64,000 bases of DNA. It comes from Gemmobacter sp. 24YEA27 (GTDB taxonomy: Bacteria > Pseudomonadota > Alphaproteobacteria > Rhodobacterales > Rhodobacteraceae). The stretch spans positions 1-64,000 of the forward strand of contig NZ_JASJPW010000004.1 of assembly GCF_030052995.1 (NCBI RefSeq), given 5' to 3'. Position numbers and translations under genes: made by a program. Positions within the stretch are counted from its first letter, which is position 1. Every line of letters begins with the position of its first letter. Positions 27,829 through 40,376 of the stretch are shown in pieces. Under the pieces are notes generated by a model that was not told where the DNA came from, ran no database searches, and saw only the letters and a list, made by a program, of their open reading frames with translations.

Positions 27829-29315
27829 ATGACTGACTGGACCAGCCGCGCGTGCGCGCTTTATGATGGCGGCTTCCGCCCGATGTTCCTTGATGGCCAA
27901 TGGGTCAGCGCCATCTCGGGCGAGGTGATGGAGGCCCGCAATCCCGCCACCGGCACCCTGCTCGCAACCGTCCCGAAGGGCGGTGCAGCCGATATCGACG
28001 CTGCCGTCCGGGCCGCGCGCCGCGCCTTTGAAGGGCCCTGGTCGAAATTCACCCCCTTTGAACGCCAGGCGCTGCTGTTGCGCATTGCTGAGCGGTTCGA
28101 AGCGGAATGGGAGGATCTGTGCCTTTCGGATACGCTGGATATGGGGATGCCGATTGCCCGCACCCTAGGCAATGCGCGGCGTGTATTGGGGATGCTGCGC
28201 TTTTACGCGGGCCAGGCGGTTGCGATCCATGGCCAGACCATCCCGAATTCCTTCCCCGGCGAGATCCTGTCGCAGACGGTCAAGGAACCGATCGGCGTGG
28301 TCGGCGCAATCATCCCCTGGAACGCGCCGATTGCGGGATCGGTCTGGAAGATCGCCCCGGCGCTGGCGACCGGCTGCACGGTGGTTCTGAAACCGTCAGA
28401 GGAGGCCTCTCTGACGGTTCTGATGATCGCGCGGCTGATGGCAGAAGCTGGTCTGCCCGAAGGCGTGTTGAATGTGGTGACAGGAACCGGAGCCGATGCC
28501 GGCGCGGCCCTGGCGGTGCATCCCGATGTCGACAAGATCGTCTTTACCGGCTCGACCGCCACCGGTCAGGCCATTGCCCGCGCCGCCACCAGCACGCTGA
28601 AACATGTCTCGCTGGAACTGGGCGGCAAATCACCGGTCATCATCTGCCGCGATGCGGATATCGACAAGGCGGTCCCCGTGGCCGCGATGGCGGTCTTTGC
28701 CAATTCCGGCCAGATCTGCATCGCCGGATCGCGCCTGTTTGTCGCGCGCGAGATCCATGACGAGTTCGTCACGCGCGTCGCGGATTATGCCGCGAAGCTC
28801 AGGATCGGCGACGGGATCGCCCCGGAAACCGAGATCGGCCCGATCATCTCGGCCCGGCAGAGCCAGCGGATCGAAGGGTTCCTTCACACCGGGCTGGAAG
28901 AGGGCGCAAAAACCTATACCGGCGGCAACAGGCTGGATCTGACCGGCTTGAGGGCGGCAATTTCATCGCGCCGACCGTCTTTGGTGGCGTCACCGATGAG
29001 ATGACCATCGCCCGCGAAGAGATCTTCGGCCCGGTGATTGCCGCCATGCCCTTTGACACGCTGGACGAGGTGGTCCAGCGCGCCAATGCCACGCCCTACG
29101 GCCTCGCGGCGGGAATTTTCACGACGCATCTGGGCACAGCGCATAAGCTTTCGCGGCGTATCCGTGCCGGATCGGTCTGGGTGAATATGTATCACGCCAT
29201 CGACCCCGCCGTGCCGTTTGGCGGGATGAAGATGTCGGGCTATGGCCGCGAGGGCGGGCTGGAACACCTGGGTGAATATCTTGAAACCAAGGCGATCTGG
29301 ATCAATACCGACTAG
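27829..29315 (+). CDS. Aldehyde dehydrogenase, one frameshift
   Basis: NAD(P)-dependent aldehyde dehydrogenase of about 495 residues after repair. Motifs are VGAIIPWNAPIAGSVWKIAP for cofactor binding, FTGSTATGQAIA, LELGGKSPVI with the general-base Glu, and FANSGQICIAGSRLF with the catalytic Cys. The frame breaks near 28947; one C restores TGLEGGNFIAPTVF. The C-terminus VPFGGMKMSGYGREGG and KAIWINTD is normal. The ATG follows CGGAGGGG. Its stop overlaps the convergent LysR stop by CTAG. Probably oxidises an aldehyde made by the neighbouring dehydrogenases. Confidence 0.9.
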
Positions 29316-30207
29316 GTTCGTCCCAGTTCGGTCCGGATCAGCTCGATCAGCTGTTCAGAATAGCTGTGCTGGACATAGCCCTTCGCGGTCAGGATGCCCA
29401 CCGCGCGAGTCGAGCCGGGATCCGAGATCCGCACCACGCGGAATTCGGCGTCGGCATCATCGGCACCGCAATCTCCGGCACCAGCGCCACGCCAAGCCCG
29501 GCCGAGGCCAGCGCAATCGCGGTATAGGCGTTTTGCACCTCATATTGCAGGTTCAGCGAGATGTCCTGATCTGCCGCCAGCGGTCGATCTGAGCCCGGAT
29601 CGCAGTCTGGCGGTCCAGCAGGATCAGCGGGAAACGCGCCACCTCTGACAGCATGAAACGCTGCGCGCCTTCGTCGAAATCGGCGGGATACAGGCGACGA
29701 GATGGTCTTCGAGGATCGGCTCGAACTGGAAATCGCTGAGCCGGCACTTCCGGCCCGATATAAAGCTCGACCTCCTGCTCCTGCAAAAGCGCAAGCGCGG
29801 CATTGGGCGGCGTTTCCTTCAGATCCACCAGGCTGCGCGGATAACGCAGCTTGAAGGTCGCAAGGATGCGCCCCAGCCGGGTCGAGGCGAGGGTGGGCGC
29901 ACAGGCTATCCGCACATGGCCACGCCGCTGCGCTGCGACCTCGGACAGGCGCGCCAGACCGGCCTGCACCTCGGCCATCGCGTGGCTGACCTGTTCATAA
30001 AGCACCCGCCCTTTCCGAGGTCAGATTGGCGCGTTGCGGCGTGCGGATGAAGAGGCTCATCCCCACCTGCGCCTCAAGATCGCGGATCTGCATCGACACG
30101 GCGGAGGGCGATCGGTTGCTTTCTTCGGCCGCGCGGCGAAAGCTGCCATGTTCGGCCGCCAGCAGAAAGGTCTGCAGCAATTTAAGATTGATATTGCTCG
30201 CAGCCAT
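29312..30207 (-). CDS. LysR family transcriptional regulator, at least five frameshifts
   Basis: N-terminal helix-turn-helix NLKLLQTFLLAAEHGSFRRA and RSPSAVSMQIRDLEAQVG with FIRTPQRANLTSE. The effector domain is split over frames: HVRIACAPTLASTRLGRILA, then FQFEPILEDHLVACIP, ADFDEGAQRFMLSEVARFPL, DISLNLQYEVQNAYTAIAL, and GILTAKGYVQHSYSEQLIE at the end. Breaks lie near 29460, 29580, 29686, 29740 and 30012. The density of breaks is the highest in the window, so real decay cannot be excluded here. Likely controls the 25.8-29.3 kb dehydrogenase genes. Confidence 0.72.
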
Positions 30208-30365
30208 GACGGGCCCCCTGTGACAAGATCGTAGCCGCGGGGCGGGCTGCTGTCAGCCTTCCCGCAAACTCCTGTCTCTGAGCCTGGCCGCCGGTCCGAT
30301 GACCCGGATGCCGTTTGCCTATGCGCCGCTGGCGGGGGCTGATGCGCGCCCCGCGCCAGGGCGGC

Positions 30366-31859
<1,494 letters not shown>

Positions 31860-31861
31860 CT

Positions 31862-32926
31862 TCAGATCCCCCGGGCGGCGCCATCGAGGCGCAGGATTTT
31901 GCCATGGCCTTTCGAGGCTACAAAAAGATCGTCACCCTGCTCGACGGCAGAGACACAGCCATGCGCCTGGCCATCGGCCCGCGAATGGAAACTGCGCAGC
32001 GGTTTCATCTGCGGCGAACATTGCAGCACCAGCCCATAAGACCGGGTCTCGGCAAAGGGTTTGGTCACCCCCATCCGGCGGAGCTGGCTGCCCTGCATTG
32101 GTTCGGAAAAGGACAGGCCAGAGGCAAGAGCGGGTGCCATCCAGAACGGCTCCGGCACTTCGGCCAGCATGCGTTTGCAATAGGCCGGTTCGCGCAGGAT
32201 GAATTCGACCAGCTGATTGCGGACCGAGAAAAAGCTGAGCCAGAACCCCGCCTCGACCGCAGGCGCGATCCGGGCCGGATAGGCGGGCAGATGTTCCAGC
32301 ACGGGCTCGGCTTTGCCCGTGCCCAGATCGACCGACAGCACCCGGTGCCGCCAGCTTTCCGAAACCCAGACCTTTTGCGACCCTGTCGCGGCAACGCCAC
32401 CCGCCCAGGCCAGACCGCCCAGCACCCTGACCGCCTCGCCCGTGGCAAGGTTCAGCCGCCAGAGCGCGCCGGACTGGCCGCGCTCCATCAGATCGCGGCG
32501 CCAGTCTGCAGCGCGGCGCTGGCCTGCGCCTTCGGTCACCAAAAGCGTGTCGGCATCGAGGAAGGCCAGCGCGCTCGGGTTCTTCGGCATGGCAAAACTT
32601 TTGCCGCCATGGGCGCCGCCGCGCAGCGTCACGCCCTTGCCGTCAAGCCCCACCGCAAGCATGCCCTTGCCATAAGCCAGCGCCGAAACATCGGCGTCAA
32701 AAGCGGCGATCTCTTCTCCGGTCTCGACCCGGATCACACGCGGGCCAGAAGACGCCACCAGCCCCTTGCCGGTCACGACGAGATTATCGGCATCTGTCAG
32801 CAAGGCGACCGCAGCCGCCTCATCGAGACCCGCATTCGGCAGCAAGGGGCCATCCAGTACCGGCACCGTGATCGCGGCCTCGCCCCGGCCAAGGCGGCGG
32901 TCGATAAAGCGGCGGATCGCGCTCAT
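31862..32926 (-). CDS. SMP-30/strictosidine-synthase-like beta-propeller protein
   Basis: 354 residues with no signal peptide. Repeated blade-like segments are visible: LLTDADNLVVTGKGLVAS, LVTEGAGQRRAADWRRDL, VWVSESWRHRVLSVDLGTG, LPAYPARIAPAVEAGFWLS, LFVASKGHGKILRLDG. These fit the six-bladed SMP-30/LRE/strictosidine synthase fold. The WVSESWRHRV and YPARI segments resemble parts of the propeller fused to the permease next door (FAESWACRI, YPDNI), so the two may be related. Its ATG overlaps the fusion gene's stop (ATGA). Function could be lactone hydrolysis or ligand sensing. I see no catalytic proof. Confidence 0.72.
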   Translation of the reverse strand: MSAIRRFIDRRLGRGEAAITVPVLDGPLLPNAGLDEAAAVALLTDADNLVVTGKGLVASSGPRVIRVETGEEIAAFDADVSALAYGKGMLAVGLDGKGVTLRGGAHGGKSFAMPKNPSALAFLDADTLLVTEGAGQRRAADWRRDLMERGQSGALWRLNLATGEAVRVLGGLAWAGGVAATGSQKVWVSESWRHRVLSVDLGTGKAEPVLEHLPAYPARIAPAVEAGFWLSFFSVRNQLVEFILREPAYCKRMLAEVPEPFWMAPALASGLSFSEPMQGSQLRRMGVTKPFAETRSYGLVLQCSPQMKPLRSFHSRADGQAHGCVSAVEQGDDLFVASKGHGKILRLDGAARGI

Positions 32927-35036
32927 TTCGGTTTCCCCCAATAGCTGTCGACGCCGCACCAGTCCTGGTCCGCCCCGGGCAGTTTCAGCGCACCCATGCG
33001 GTTGTTGAAAATGCCGCAGAGATAGAGCGTGCCCTTATGCTCGCGCATCGAAGTGATCATCGGATGGCGGGTGCCGCCAAGATCCCAGAAGCTTTCCAGA
33101 ATCTCGCCTTTTTCGTTAAATTTCAGCACGCAGCCAGTGTTGAGGTTCGGCATCAGCCAGGCGTCCTGCGACACACGGCGTGCCATGCGGCGGCGGAAAG
33201 ACGGCATCTCAAGCGAGAGATCCAACGCCGGGTGCGCGAGCCCATCAGGGCCAGCCAATAGGTGCCGTCAGAGGCGCGGTTGATATTGTCCGGGTAGCCC
33301 GGAAGGCCCTCGATCACGCGTTCAAGCCTGCCTTTCTTTGGCCCGGCATAGTAATAGCGGTTAATCCGGCAGGCCCAGCTTTCGGCGAACAGCACGGATT
33401 CGCCGTCATAAGAGGTGCAGACCCCGTTCGGGAAGATCAGGTTCGACAGCACGGTGCGGGTGGTTTTGATTTTGGGATCATAGACGATCAGTCGCCCGTT
33501 GCCGCGGCTTTCCAGCGCATCGGCATACCAGTCATGCATCTCGAACCGCACGGTCGCCTCGGAAAAGATGATCCGCCCATCGGGAAGGATGTCGCAGTCA
33601 TCGGCGAGCTTCATCACGGAATCATCCGCGATCGAGGTCCAGCTGCGGTTGGTTTCCGCCGTCAGAAGCGTGACCTCGCCTTTCGGCGAGACCTGATAAA
33701 GCCCCATGCCACCGACACAGACCGCAAGGTTACCCTCGGCGTCGAAAGCCATGCCCTGCGGCGCGCCACCGGTATGGGCAAAGATCTCGTAACGGGTGTA
33801 ATCCGGCCCGAACCAGCGCATGATATCGCCATGGCGCGAGCCGGTATAAAGATTGCCCTCGCGGTCGAAAATTGCATCTTCCGCGCCATCCATGATGCCA
33901 AGGCCAATCGGCTCTGACGCGCGCAGCCGGTCATTCGGGACCAGCGGGCCTTCGGTCGTGGAAATCGCCGGCGGCAGCTTGTTGAAGGTGGGCGAGATAT
34001 AGACCGCGCGCAGCAGTTTATGGCGGTTCTTCACCCAGCGAACGTCAAGGAAGACGGCGGTGACCAACACAAGGCCAAGGATCAGCGCATTGACCGGACC
34101 AGGGATTGCCAGCGCCAGCAAGGACGTCGACAGGATCAGCACAAACAGCGCACCCATCAGCGCCTTCGCAACCGATCCGCGCCCTCCGCCCAATGAGATG
34201 CCGCCCAGCACGGTCGCGGTCAGGGCCTGAAGCTCCATCCCCGCGCCGATGTCGGATGCAGCCGATCCGATCCGCGCCGCAAAATGGAACCCGCCAAGCG
34301 CCACCAGAACCGAGCAGATCACATAGGCGGAAAACACCGTCCAGCGCACATTGATCCCGGCATTATGCGCCGAACGCGCGCGCACCACCCACCGCCAGCA
34401 GCCGCCAGCCATAGCGACCACGTGACAGGACGATATGCAGGATCAGTGCAATCGCGGCCAGCACCCAGAAGGGGGTCGGCAGGCCCAGAACATGCCCCAT
34501 GCCAAGGAAATCCCATGCCGCGGACTCCGGGTAATTCATCACGATATCGGTCGAGATCTGCGGGAAGACGATATCGAAAACCGACCGGAAGATGATCAGT
34601 GTCACCAGTGTCGTCAGAAAGGCCCGCATCCTGAGGATACCGACCATGAAGCCGTTGATCGCGCCGCAAACCGCGCCGACCCCCAGAGTGGCGGCCAGGC
34701 CGCCACCCAGGCTCAGCCCCATGACATTCATGGTGTAAAGCGCGGTGGTGACCGCAAGGGCGAATGTGGACCCGACCGAAAGGTCGATCCCCCCGAGATC
34801 ATCACGATGGTCAGGCCCAGAACAACGAGCCCCAGCTCGGCCATCTCGCCGGAAAGAAGTGAGATCGTCCCGAACTGGAAGAAGCGCGGCACAATCGGTG
34901 CGAAAATCGCAATCACAAGCACAAGGGCTGCGAAGGGAATTGCGCTGTCCACCCATTTCTTGGTGAGAAGCTCGCCCAGAACGTGATCGGGCAGAACCCG
35001 GTACCGCAACCGGACAAGGCTTTCGCTGAGGCTCAT
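32923..35036 (-). CDS. ABC permease fused to SMP-30/strictosidine-synthase-like propeller, three frameshifts
   Basis: One reading unit of about 704 residues after three repairs (near 34792, 34380, 33241). Residues 1 to about 330 are a ribose-type permease: LGLTIVMISGGIDLSVGST, RMRAFLTTLVTLIIFRSVFD, VLGGISLGGGRGSVAKALMG. After the last membrane segment (VTAVFLDVRWVKNRHK) the same frame, without a stop or break at the junction, continues into a propeller: DAIFDREGNLYTGSRHGDIM, GGAPQGMAFDAEGNLAVCVG, FPNGVCTSYDGESVLFAESW, GLPGYPDNINRASDGTYWLA, and HPMITSMREHKGTLYLCGI. The junction near 34030 lies well away from all three breaks, so the fusion is not an artefact of repair. The propeller would probably face the cytoplasm or periplasm next to the channel; topology is undecided. 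Confidence 0.82.
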
Positions 35037-35049
35037 TGCAGACAGGTCC

Positions 35050-36062
35050 TTACTTCAGCTCGTCAATTTTCCAGCAGTTACGGCCGCTGGCATTATTTTT
35101 GTCGACCCGGGTGATCGGCCCGAAGAAGACGGTTTTTTCCGAACCCGCCGGGCGGTCGGGGTTTTGCAGGAATTCCGAGATCTGCTGCGCGGCGATCTCG
35201 GCCTGGATCGGCGCGTTGAAGTTGTAAACAACGTCAAGCAGACCCTTTTCGATGCTCTCGCACGCGGTATGGGCGCCCGCGCCATTGGTGACGATGGTCA
35301 CCTGATCCTGCTTGCCTGCGGCCAGAACGGCGGCACCGGCCCCGACTTCGGCATTGTCCCAGATGCCCATGATCCCGCAGAGATCGGGATGCTGTTGCAG
35401 CACGGTCTCGGTAATCTGGCGGGCTTTCTCGCTGTCGTAATCAGCGGGCTGGTCGGAAACCAGTTCAAGGCCGGGATTTTCCGCGAGGATCTGGTTGAGA
35501 CCTTCACGCATATAGATATTTGCGGCACCGGTCTGCACGCCCGCCAGCCAGACGATCTTGCCCGAAGGCGCGCCGGGGGCAAGGCAGGTACGGGCCAGCT
35601 CGCCCGCTTCCAGGCGGCCCATCTCGATCCAGTCATTGCCGACATAGCTGTCGGTCTGGGTGATCGACTGCATATTGATCTGCAGGATCTTGATCCCGGC
35701 ATCCTGCGCCTGTTTCAGCGCACGGGCATAGGTCTGCACATCGGGATTCTGCACGATCAGGACATCGGCTTTTCGGCAATCGCGCCCTGCAGCGCGCGGA
35801 TGCCGGCGGCGGTGTCCATATTCGGGTCACGCACCTCGAAGGAGAACCCATAACGCGCGGCATGGCGCTGCCAGACGGCGGTCCAGGCCTGGTTGAGATC
35901 CATCCCCTGCGACAGCGGAACGAAAATCACCTTCTTGCCGGTCACGGCTTCCAGATAGGCGGCGCGCCCCACCTGTTCGATATCATCGGCCAGCGCCGGA
36001 ACCGCTGCCAGCAGAGCGGAAGCTGCCAGCGCCGCGAAGGCGGTATTTTTCAGAACTTTCAT
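35050..36062 (-). CDS. Sugar ABC transporter substrate-binding protein, one frameshift
   Basis: About 337 residues with a Sec signal peptide (MKVLKNTAFAALAASALLAA, then VPALADD). Family sections are KVIFVPLSQGMDLNQAWTAV, GIKILQINMQSITQTDSYVG, SGKIVWLAGVQTGAANIYM, GIMGIWDNAEVGAGAAVLA. The frame breaks near 35769; one base restores AIAEKADVLIVQNPDV. It lies between two permease genes, 13 bases upstream of the fusion gene. The GNDWIEMGRLEAGEL region is typical of CUT2 binding proteins. Ligand unknown. Confidence 0.88.
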
Positions 36063-36102
36063 TATGTCTCCTCCCTGAAACTCTCTTTAGTCCGCATGAC
36101 GT

Positions 36103-37103
36103 TCAGATATCGCCGCTTTGCGAGGTCTGCTCATCGCGGGGGTTGATCACCGCATCCAGCGCCAGCGCGGCCAGCAGTATCACGCTCTTGATCAGGTTCT
36201 GGCTGGTATAGCTGAAATTCATGATCGTCATGCCATTGATCAGGATCCCCACCAGAACCGTACCGACCAGAACATTGCGCACGCCGCCCTGGCCGCCGGA
36301 AAGGCTGATCCCGCCCAGCACCACGACCAGCAGCACGTCATAGATCAGCGTGGAATTATAAAGCCTTGTGTTGATCCCGGACACGAGCCCGGTCATCAGG
36401 ATCCCGGCGGCATAGGCGATCAGCGCGGCCAGCACATATTGGCTGATCTGCACCGGCCGGGTCGGAAGGCCCATGGTCCGCGCCGCATGCGGATTGTCGC
36501 CGGTCGCATAGATGAAGCGGCCAAACCGCGTCAGGCTGAGGAACAGCGCGACCAGCGCCGCGATGCCCGCAAGGATCAGAATGGAATAGGGCACGCCCAG
36601 GAAGGTGCCCGAGCCGATGGCCACCAGCCAGCCGATCCCCGCCGGGCATAAAGCACATCCGAACTGAAGGCGACGCGGCCCCCGCCATAGACAATCGACG
36701 CCATGGCAAGGGTGGCAAAGATCGGCGGCACTTCGGCAATGGCGATCAGAATGCCGGTGATCAGCCCGCAAAACGCCACCAGACACGCGCCGATCAGCAC
36801 CGCTTCACCAAAGGCAAAGCCCTGTGATGACAGCCAGATGGCGAAAGCCACGCCCACCACCATGACCGCAACCATGGTCAGGTCGATGCCGCGCCCGACC
36901 ACGATCATCCCCATCCCCACCGCAAGCGTGCCAAGGATGGCCACGTTTTTCAGCAAGGTGAGCAGATTGCCCTGGGTCAGGAAGTTGTTCAGAAACAGGG
37001 CGAAAGCCAGAAACAGCGTCAGCGCGATCAGAGAGACCACGCCCTCCTGGGTCAGCCGGAAACGGCGGTGACGTCCGGCCTGTGCCGGTTCTCTCAAGGA
37101 CAT
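36103..37103 (-). CDS. Ribose-type ABC transporter permease, one frameshift
   Basis: CUT2 permease of about 333 residues after repair. Motifs are GMGMIVVGRGIDLTMVAVM (Arg and Thr where GGIDLS is usual), AEVPPIFATLAMASIVYGG, FIYATGDNPHAARTMGLP and VLGGISLSGGQGGVRNVLVG. The frame breaks near 36645; one G restores LYARAGIGWLVAIGSG. The start at 37103 follows GGGAGGGGAGAAAAG. First gene of the operon. Together with the permease domain of the fusion it would form a heterodimeric channel, unlike the homodimers of the other two ribose-type systems in the window. Confidence 0.89.
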
Positions 37104-37149
37104 CTCTTTTCTCCCCTCCCCGGCATCGCAGGATTCATCGCATGCCTGC

Positions 37150-37178
37150 AACACAAACAGGCCCGACGGATGCGGGCC
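37150..37178 (-). terminator. Minus-strand terminator between deoC operon and ABC operon
   Basis: On the minus strand GGCCCG (37178-37173) pairs with CGGGCC (37165-37160) and is followed by TGTTTGTGTTG. The 256-base gap 37104-37359 otherwise holds no gene; it must include the ABC operon promoter, which I could not pick out with confidence. Confidence 0.45.
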
Positions 37179-37359
37179 ATACCTCTCCCAAGGCAAGCGC
37201 AATCTCCAGCTTGTTTTCCGCACAGGCAATTTCATTTTCCTGACCGCGCGTGCTGAAAATCCCGCCAGCATCCGAAGAACGGCCCCCCGGAGCTTTCGCC
37301 AAGGCGGTCGCAGCACCGTTTCGGTCAAGGTGCAGCCCGAGGCCCGGAAGCGCGCGGGT

Positions 37360-38010
37360 TCAGAGCGCCCGCAACGCGGCCTCGCTCAGCTCGGATGTGC
37401 GGGTGAAGATGCGTGCCGCCCCCGCCGCAAGAAGCTGGTCGCCATGTCCCGGCCAGGAATGGCGTCCGGCGGTCAGGCCGGCCACCCGCATTCCTGCCGC
37501 AAGGGCCGCTTTTACCCCGGCGGCGCTGTCCTCGACCACCACGCAATCCGCCGGGGAGGCGCCGCACTGACTGGCGGCGAACAGAAACACATCCGGAAAC
37601 GGCTTGCCCCGTGCCACCTGGCTTGCGGAATAGATATGCAGCGCGAAGAAATCGCTCAGCCCGCAGACCTCGAGCGAGCGGCGCAGTTTCGGCAGTGCCG
37701 AAGACGAGGCCACCGCCTTAAGCCCGGGCAGGCTCTCAAGCGCGGCCCGAATACCTTCGACCGGCTGCAATTCGGTCTCCATCCGCGCGAGGAGCAGCGC
37801 ATCGGCCTGCTCAATGAGACCCTCGGGCCAGGGCGCGCCCCGCAGCGCGGCGATCTGATCCCAGATAACCGCCTTGGGCTGACCTATATGGCCGCGGATG
37901 ATCTCTGCCGCCGTGATCGGCCATCCAGCCGCCGTCATCAGTTCTGCGTCAATCGCATTCGAGAGGATCTCGCTGTCGACCAGCACGCCGTCACAATCAA
38001 AGATAATCAT
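37360..38010 (-). CDS. HAD family hydrolase (phosphatase/phosphoglucomutase-like)
   Basis: 216 residues, HAD subfamily IA. Motif I is MIIFDCDGVLVDSE with the nucleophile Asp, motif II is VASSSALPKLRRSLE with Ser, motif III Lys is in ARGKPFPDVFLFAA, and motif IV is CVVVEDSAAGVKAALAAG. The CDGVLVDSE form fits sugar phosphatases and beta-phosphoglucomutase relatives. Its start overlaps the stop of the ALDH gene upstream (38007-38010), so it belongs to the deoC-ALDH unit and may dephosphorylate or repair a sugar phosphate there. Confidence 0.9.
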   Translation of the reverse strand: MIIFDCDGVLVDSEILSNAIDAELMTAAGWPITAAEIIRGHIGQPKAVIWDQIAALRGAPWPEGLIEQADALLLARMETELQPVEGIRAALESLPGLKAVASSSALPKLRRSLEVCGLSDFFALHIYSASQVARGKPFPDVFLFAASQCGASPADCVVVEDSAAGVKAALAAGMRVAGLTAGRHSWPGHGDQLLAAGAARIFTRTSELSEAALRAL

Positions 38011-40366
38011 TCGCCGTAAGGAACCCAGATGTTTTTGACCTGTGTGGCGCGGGTCAGGAAGTTTCGCCCCTGGCCTTCAGCGGAAAGCCAGTTGCGGGCC
38101 GCACCCTCCTCGCACCAGGTCTGTTTCAGATTGCCGGCCGAGGCGGTCTCGACCGCCTTCGCCCCGTCGCCGGTGCCGAAATACCAGAGGCCATCGACAT
38201 CGTCATGCTCCGCCAGCGTCTTCGTCAGCACCTCGCGCTCGCCGGTGACGATGTTGATCACGCCGCCGGGAAGGTCCGAGGTCTGGAACACCTGATACAG
38301 GTCGGTCGCCGCCAGCGGATGGGTCTGCGACGGCACCACCACTACCCGATTGCCCATCGCCACCGCTGGCAGCGCCAGCGAGACAAGGCCCAGAAGCGGC
38401 AACGCGGTCGGGCAGACCAGCCCGACCACGCCGAGCGGCTCGTGCATCGCCAGTGTCACATGCGCCGATTTGGTGGAATGGACCGCGCCGTCGAATTTGT
38501 CCGCCTGGGCCGCATACCAGAAAATACGACGCAGCGCGGTTTCGACCTCGGTTTTTGCCGCCGATGCCGTCTGTCCGAAACTGCGCAACCGGTCCTCGAA
38601 TTCCGCTACGCGCGCCGAAAGGTTCTCGGCCAGGTAATACAGCACCTGGGCACGGTTATGCCCGGTTTGTGCACCCCAGCCTTTGGCCCCATGCGCGGCC
38701 TCGACCGCGTTGCGGATATCCTTGCGGCTGCCAAGCGGCGCGAGGCCGACCGTGCCCTTCGGCCCTTCGACCCGGTAGGAATAGCCAGAGTCTGGCCGTG
38801 CCTGTTTGCCGCCGATATAGAGCTTTGCCGTTCGGTCGATGGCGCTTGCGGGCAGGGTCTCCGCCGGGCTGGCGTCAAGGGCCGCCGGGGCCTCCTCGGG
38901 CTTCTTCGCCTTAGGCACGGCCAGTTTCAGATAGGCGCTCATGCCTTCGCGCCCGCCCTCGCGGCCGAAACCGCTTTCGCGCATGCCGCCGAACCCGGCA
39001 CCGGCATCAAAGAGATTAGCCGAATTGATCCAGACCACGCCGGCCCGCACCCGACCCGCCACATCCAGCGCGAGGTTAATGTTTTCTGACCAGATCGAAG
39101 CCGCAAGGCCGTAACGGGTGTTATTGGCCAGCGCCACGGCATCTTCGGGCGCGCGAAACGGGGTCAGGGTGACCACCGGGCCGAAAATCTCTTCGGTGGC
39201 AAGGATCGAGGCGGGCTCGACCCCGGTGACCAGCGTCGGCGGGTAGAAACAGCCTGCCGGCGCCTCGCCCTGGTGGATCGCGACCCCTTCCGCCCTGCCC
39301 TTTTCGACCAGATCGGTGATCCGCGCCAGCTGCACCGGATGCACGATGGCGCCGATATCGGTGGATTTGTCCATCGGATCGCCAACCCGCAGACGGGCCA
39401 TGCGGCGTTTCAGAAGATCGGTGAACCGTGCAGAGACCGCTTCGGCCACCAGGATGCGCGAGCCCGCAGAACAGACCTGACCCTGATTGAACCAGATTGA
39501 CTCGACCACGCCCTCGACCGCCGCATCAAGATCGGCGTCAGCAAAAACGATGAAGGGGGATTTCCCGCCCAGCTCCAGCGTCAGCGCCTTGCCGGAACCC
39601 GCGATCTGGCGGCGGATCACCCGGCCAACCGCGGTTGAGCCGGTGAAGGCGACCTTGTCGATGCCGGGATGGCCGGTGAGCGCCGCCCCGGTCGTGCCAT
39701 CGCCGGTCACGATGTTCAGCACCCCTTTCGGCAGGCCCGCCTCGCGCGCGATTTCTGCGAATGCCAGCGCGGTCAGCGGCGTATATTCCGCTGGCTTCAG
39801 CACCACCGTATTCCCGGCCGCGAGGGCTGGTGCGACCTTCCAGGCCAGCATCAGCAGCGGGAAGTTCCACGGGATCACCTGGCCGCACACACCCTGCGGG
39901 CCTGCGCCGGGGAATTCATCGGCGAGGATCTCGGCCCAGCCCGCGTGATGGTAGAAATGCCGTGCGACCAGCGGGATGTCGATATCGCGGCTTTCTCGGA
40001 TCGGCTTGCCATTGTCGATGGTTTCCAGCACCGCAAGAAAACGGGCATGTTGCTGCACATGGCGGGCAAGCGCATAGAGATGTTTCGCCCGTTCATGCCC
40101 CGGCAGCGCCGCCCATTTCGCTTGCGCCGTCCGCGCGGCTTTGACGGCTGCGCTGACATCGGCCTCTGCCCCTTGCGAGACCCGGGCGATGGTCTCGCCT
40201 GTGGCGGGGTTCATGACCTCGAAAAGCTGCGAGGGCGCGGTGAACACGCCGTCGATGAAATGGCCAAAGCCCGCCTCATGGCGTTTCAGCCAGTCGCGCA
40301 GAACGCTGATGTCCTCAGGGGCGGGCCATAATCCATCGTCGTCAGGATCTCTTTGATCTTGTTCAT
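38007..40366 (-). CDS. Tandem-domain aldehyde dehydrogenase (ALDH16-type), one frameshift
   Basis: About 786 residues after repair of one lost G near 40320 (restores MDYGPAPEDISVLRDW). Domain 1 is a complete ALDH: GQVIPWNFPLLMLAWKVAPA, FTGSTAVGRVIRR, LELGGKSPFIVFADAD with Glu, FNQGQVCSAGSRILVAE with Cys, and FGGMRESGFGREGGREG. Domain 2 (from about residue 520) is ALDH-like (PLGVVGLVCPTALPLLGLVS, LPGGVINIVTGERE) but has no GQ-x-C catalytic Cys; the equivalent region reads NLKQTWCEEGAARNW. This two-domain layout with a dead second domain matches the ALDH16 family. It starts ten bases after deoC with AGGGGGG upstream, so it may oxidise the acetaldehyde made by DeoC (inference). Confidence 0.88.
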
Positions 40367-40376
40367 TTATCCCCCC

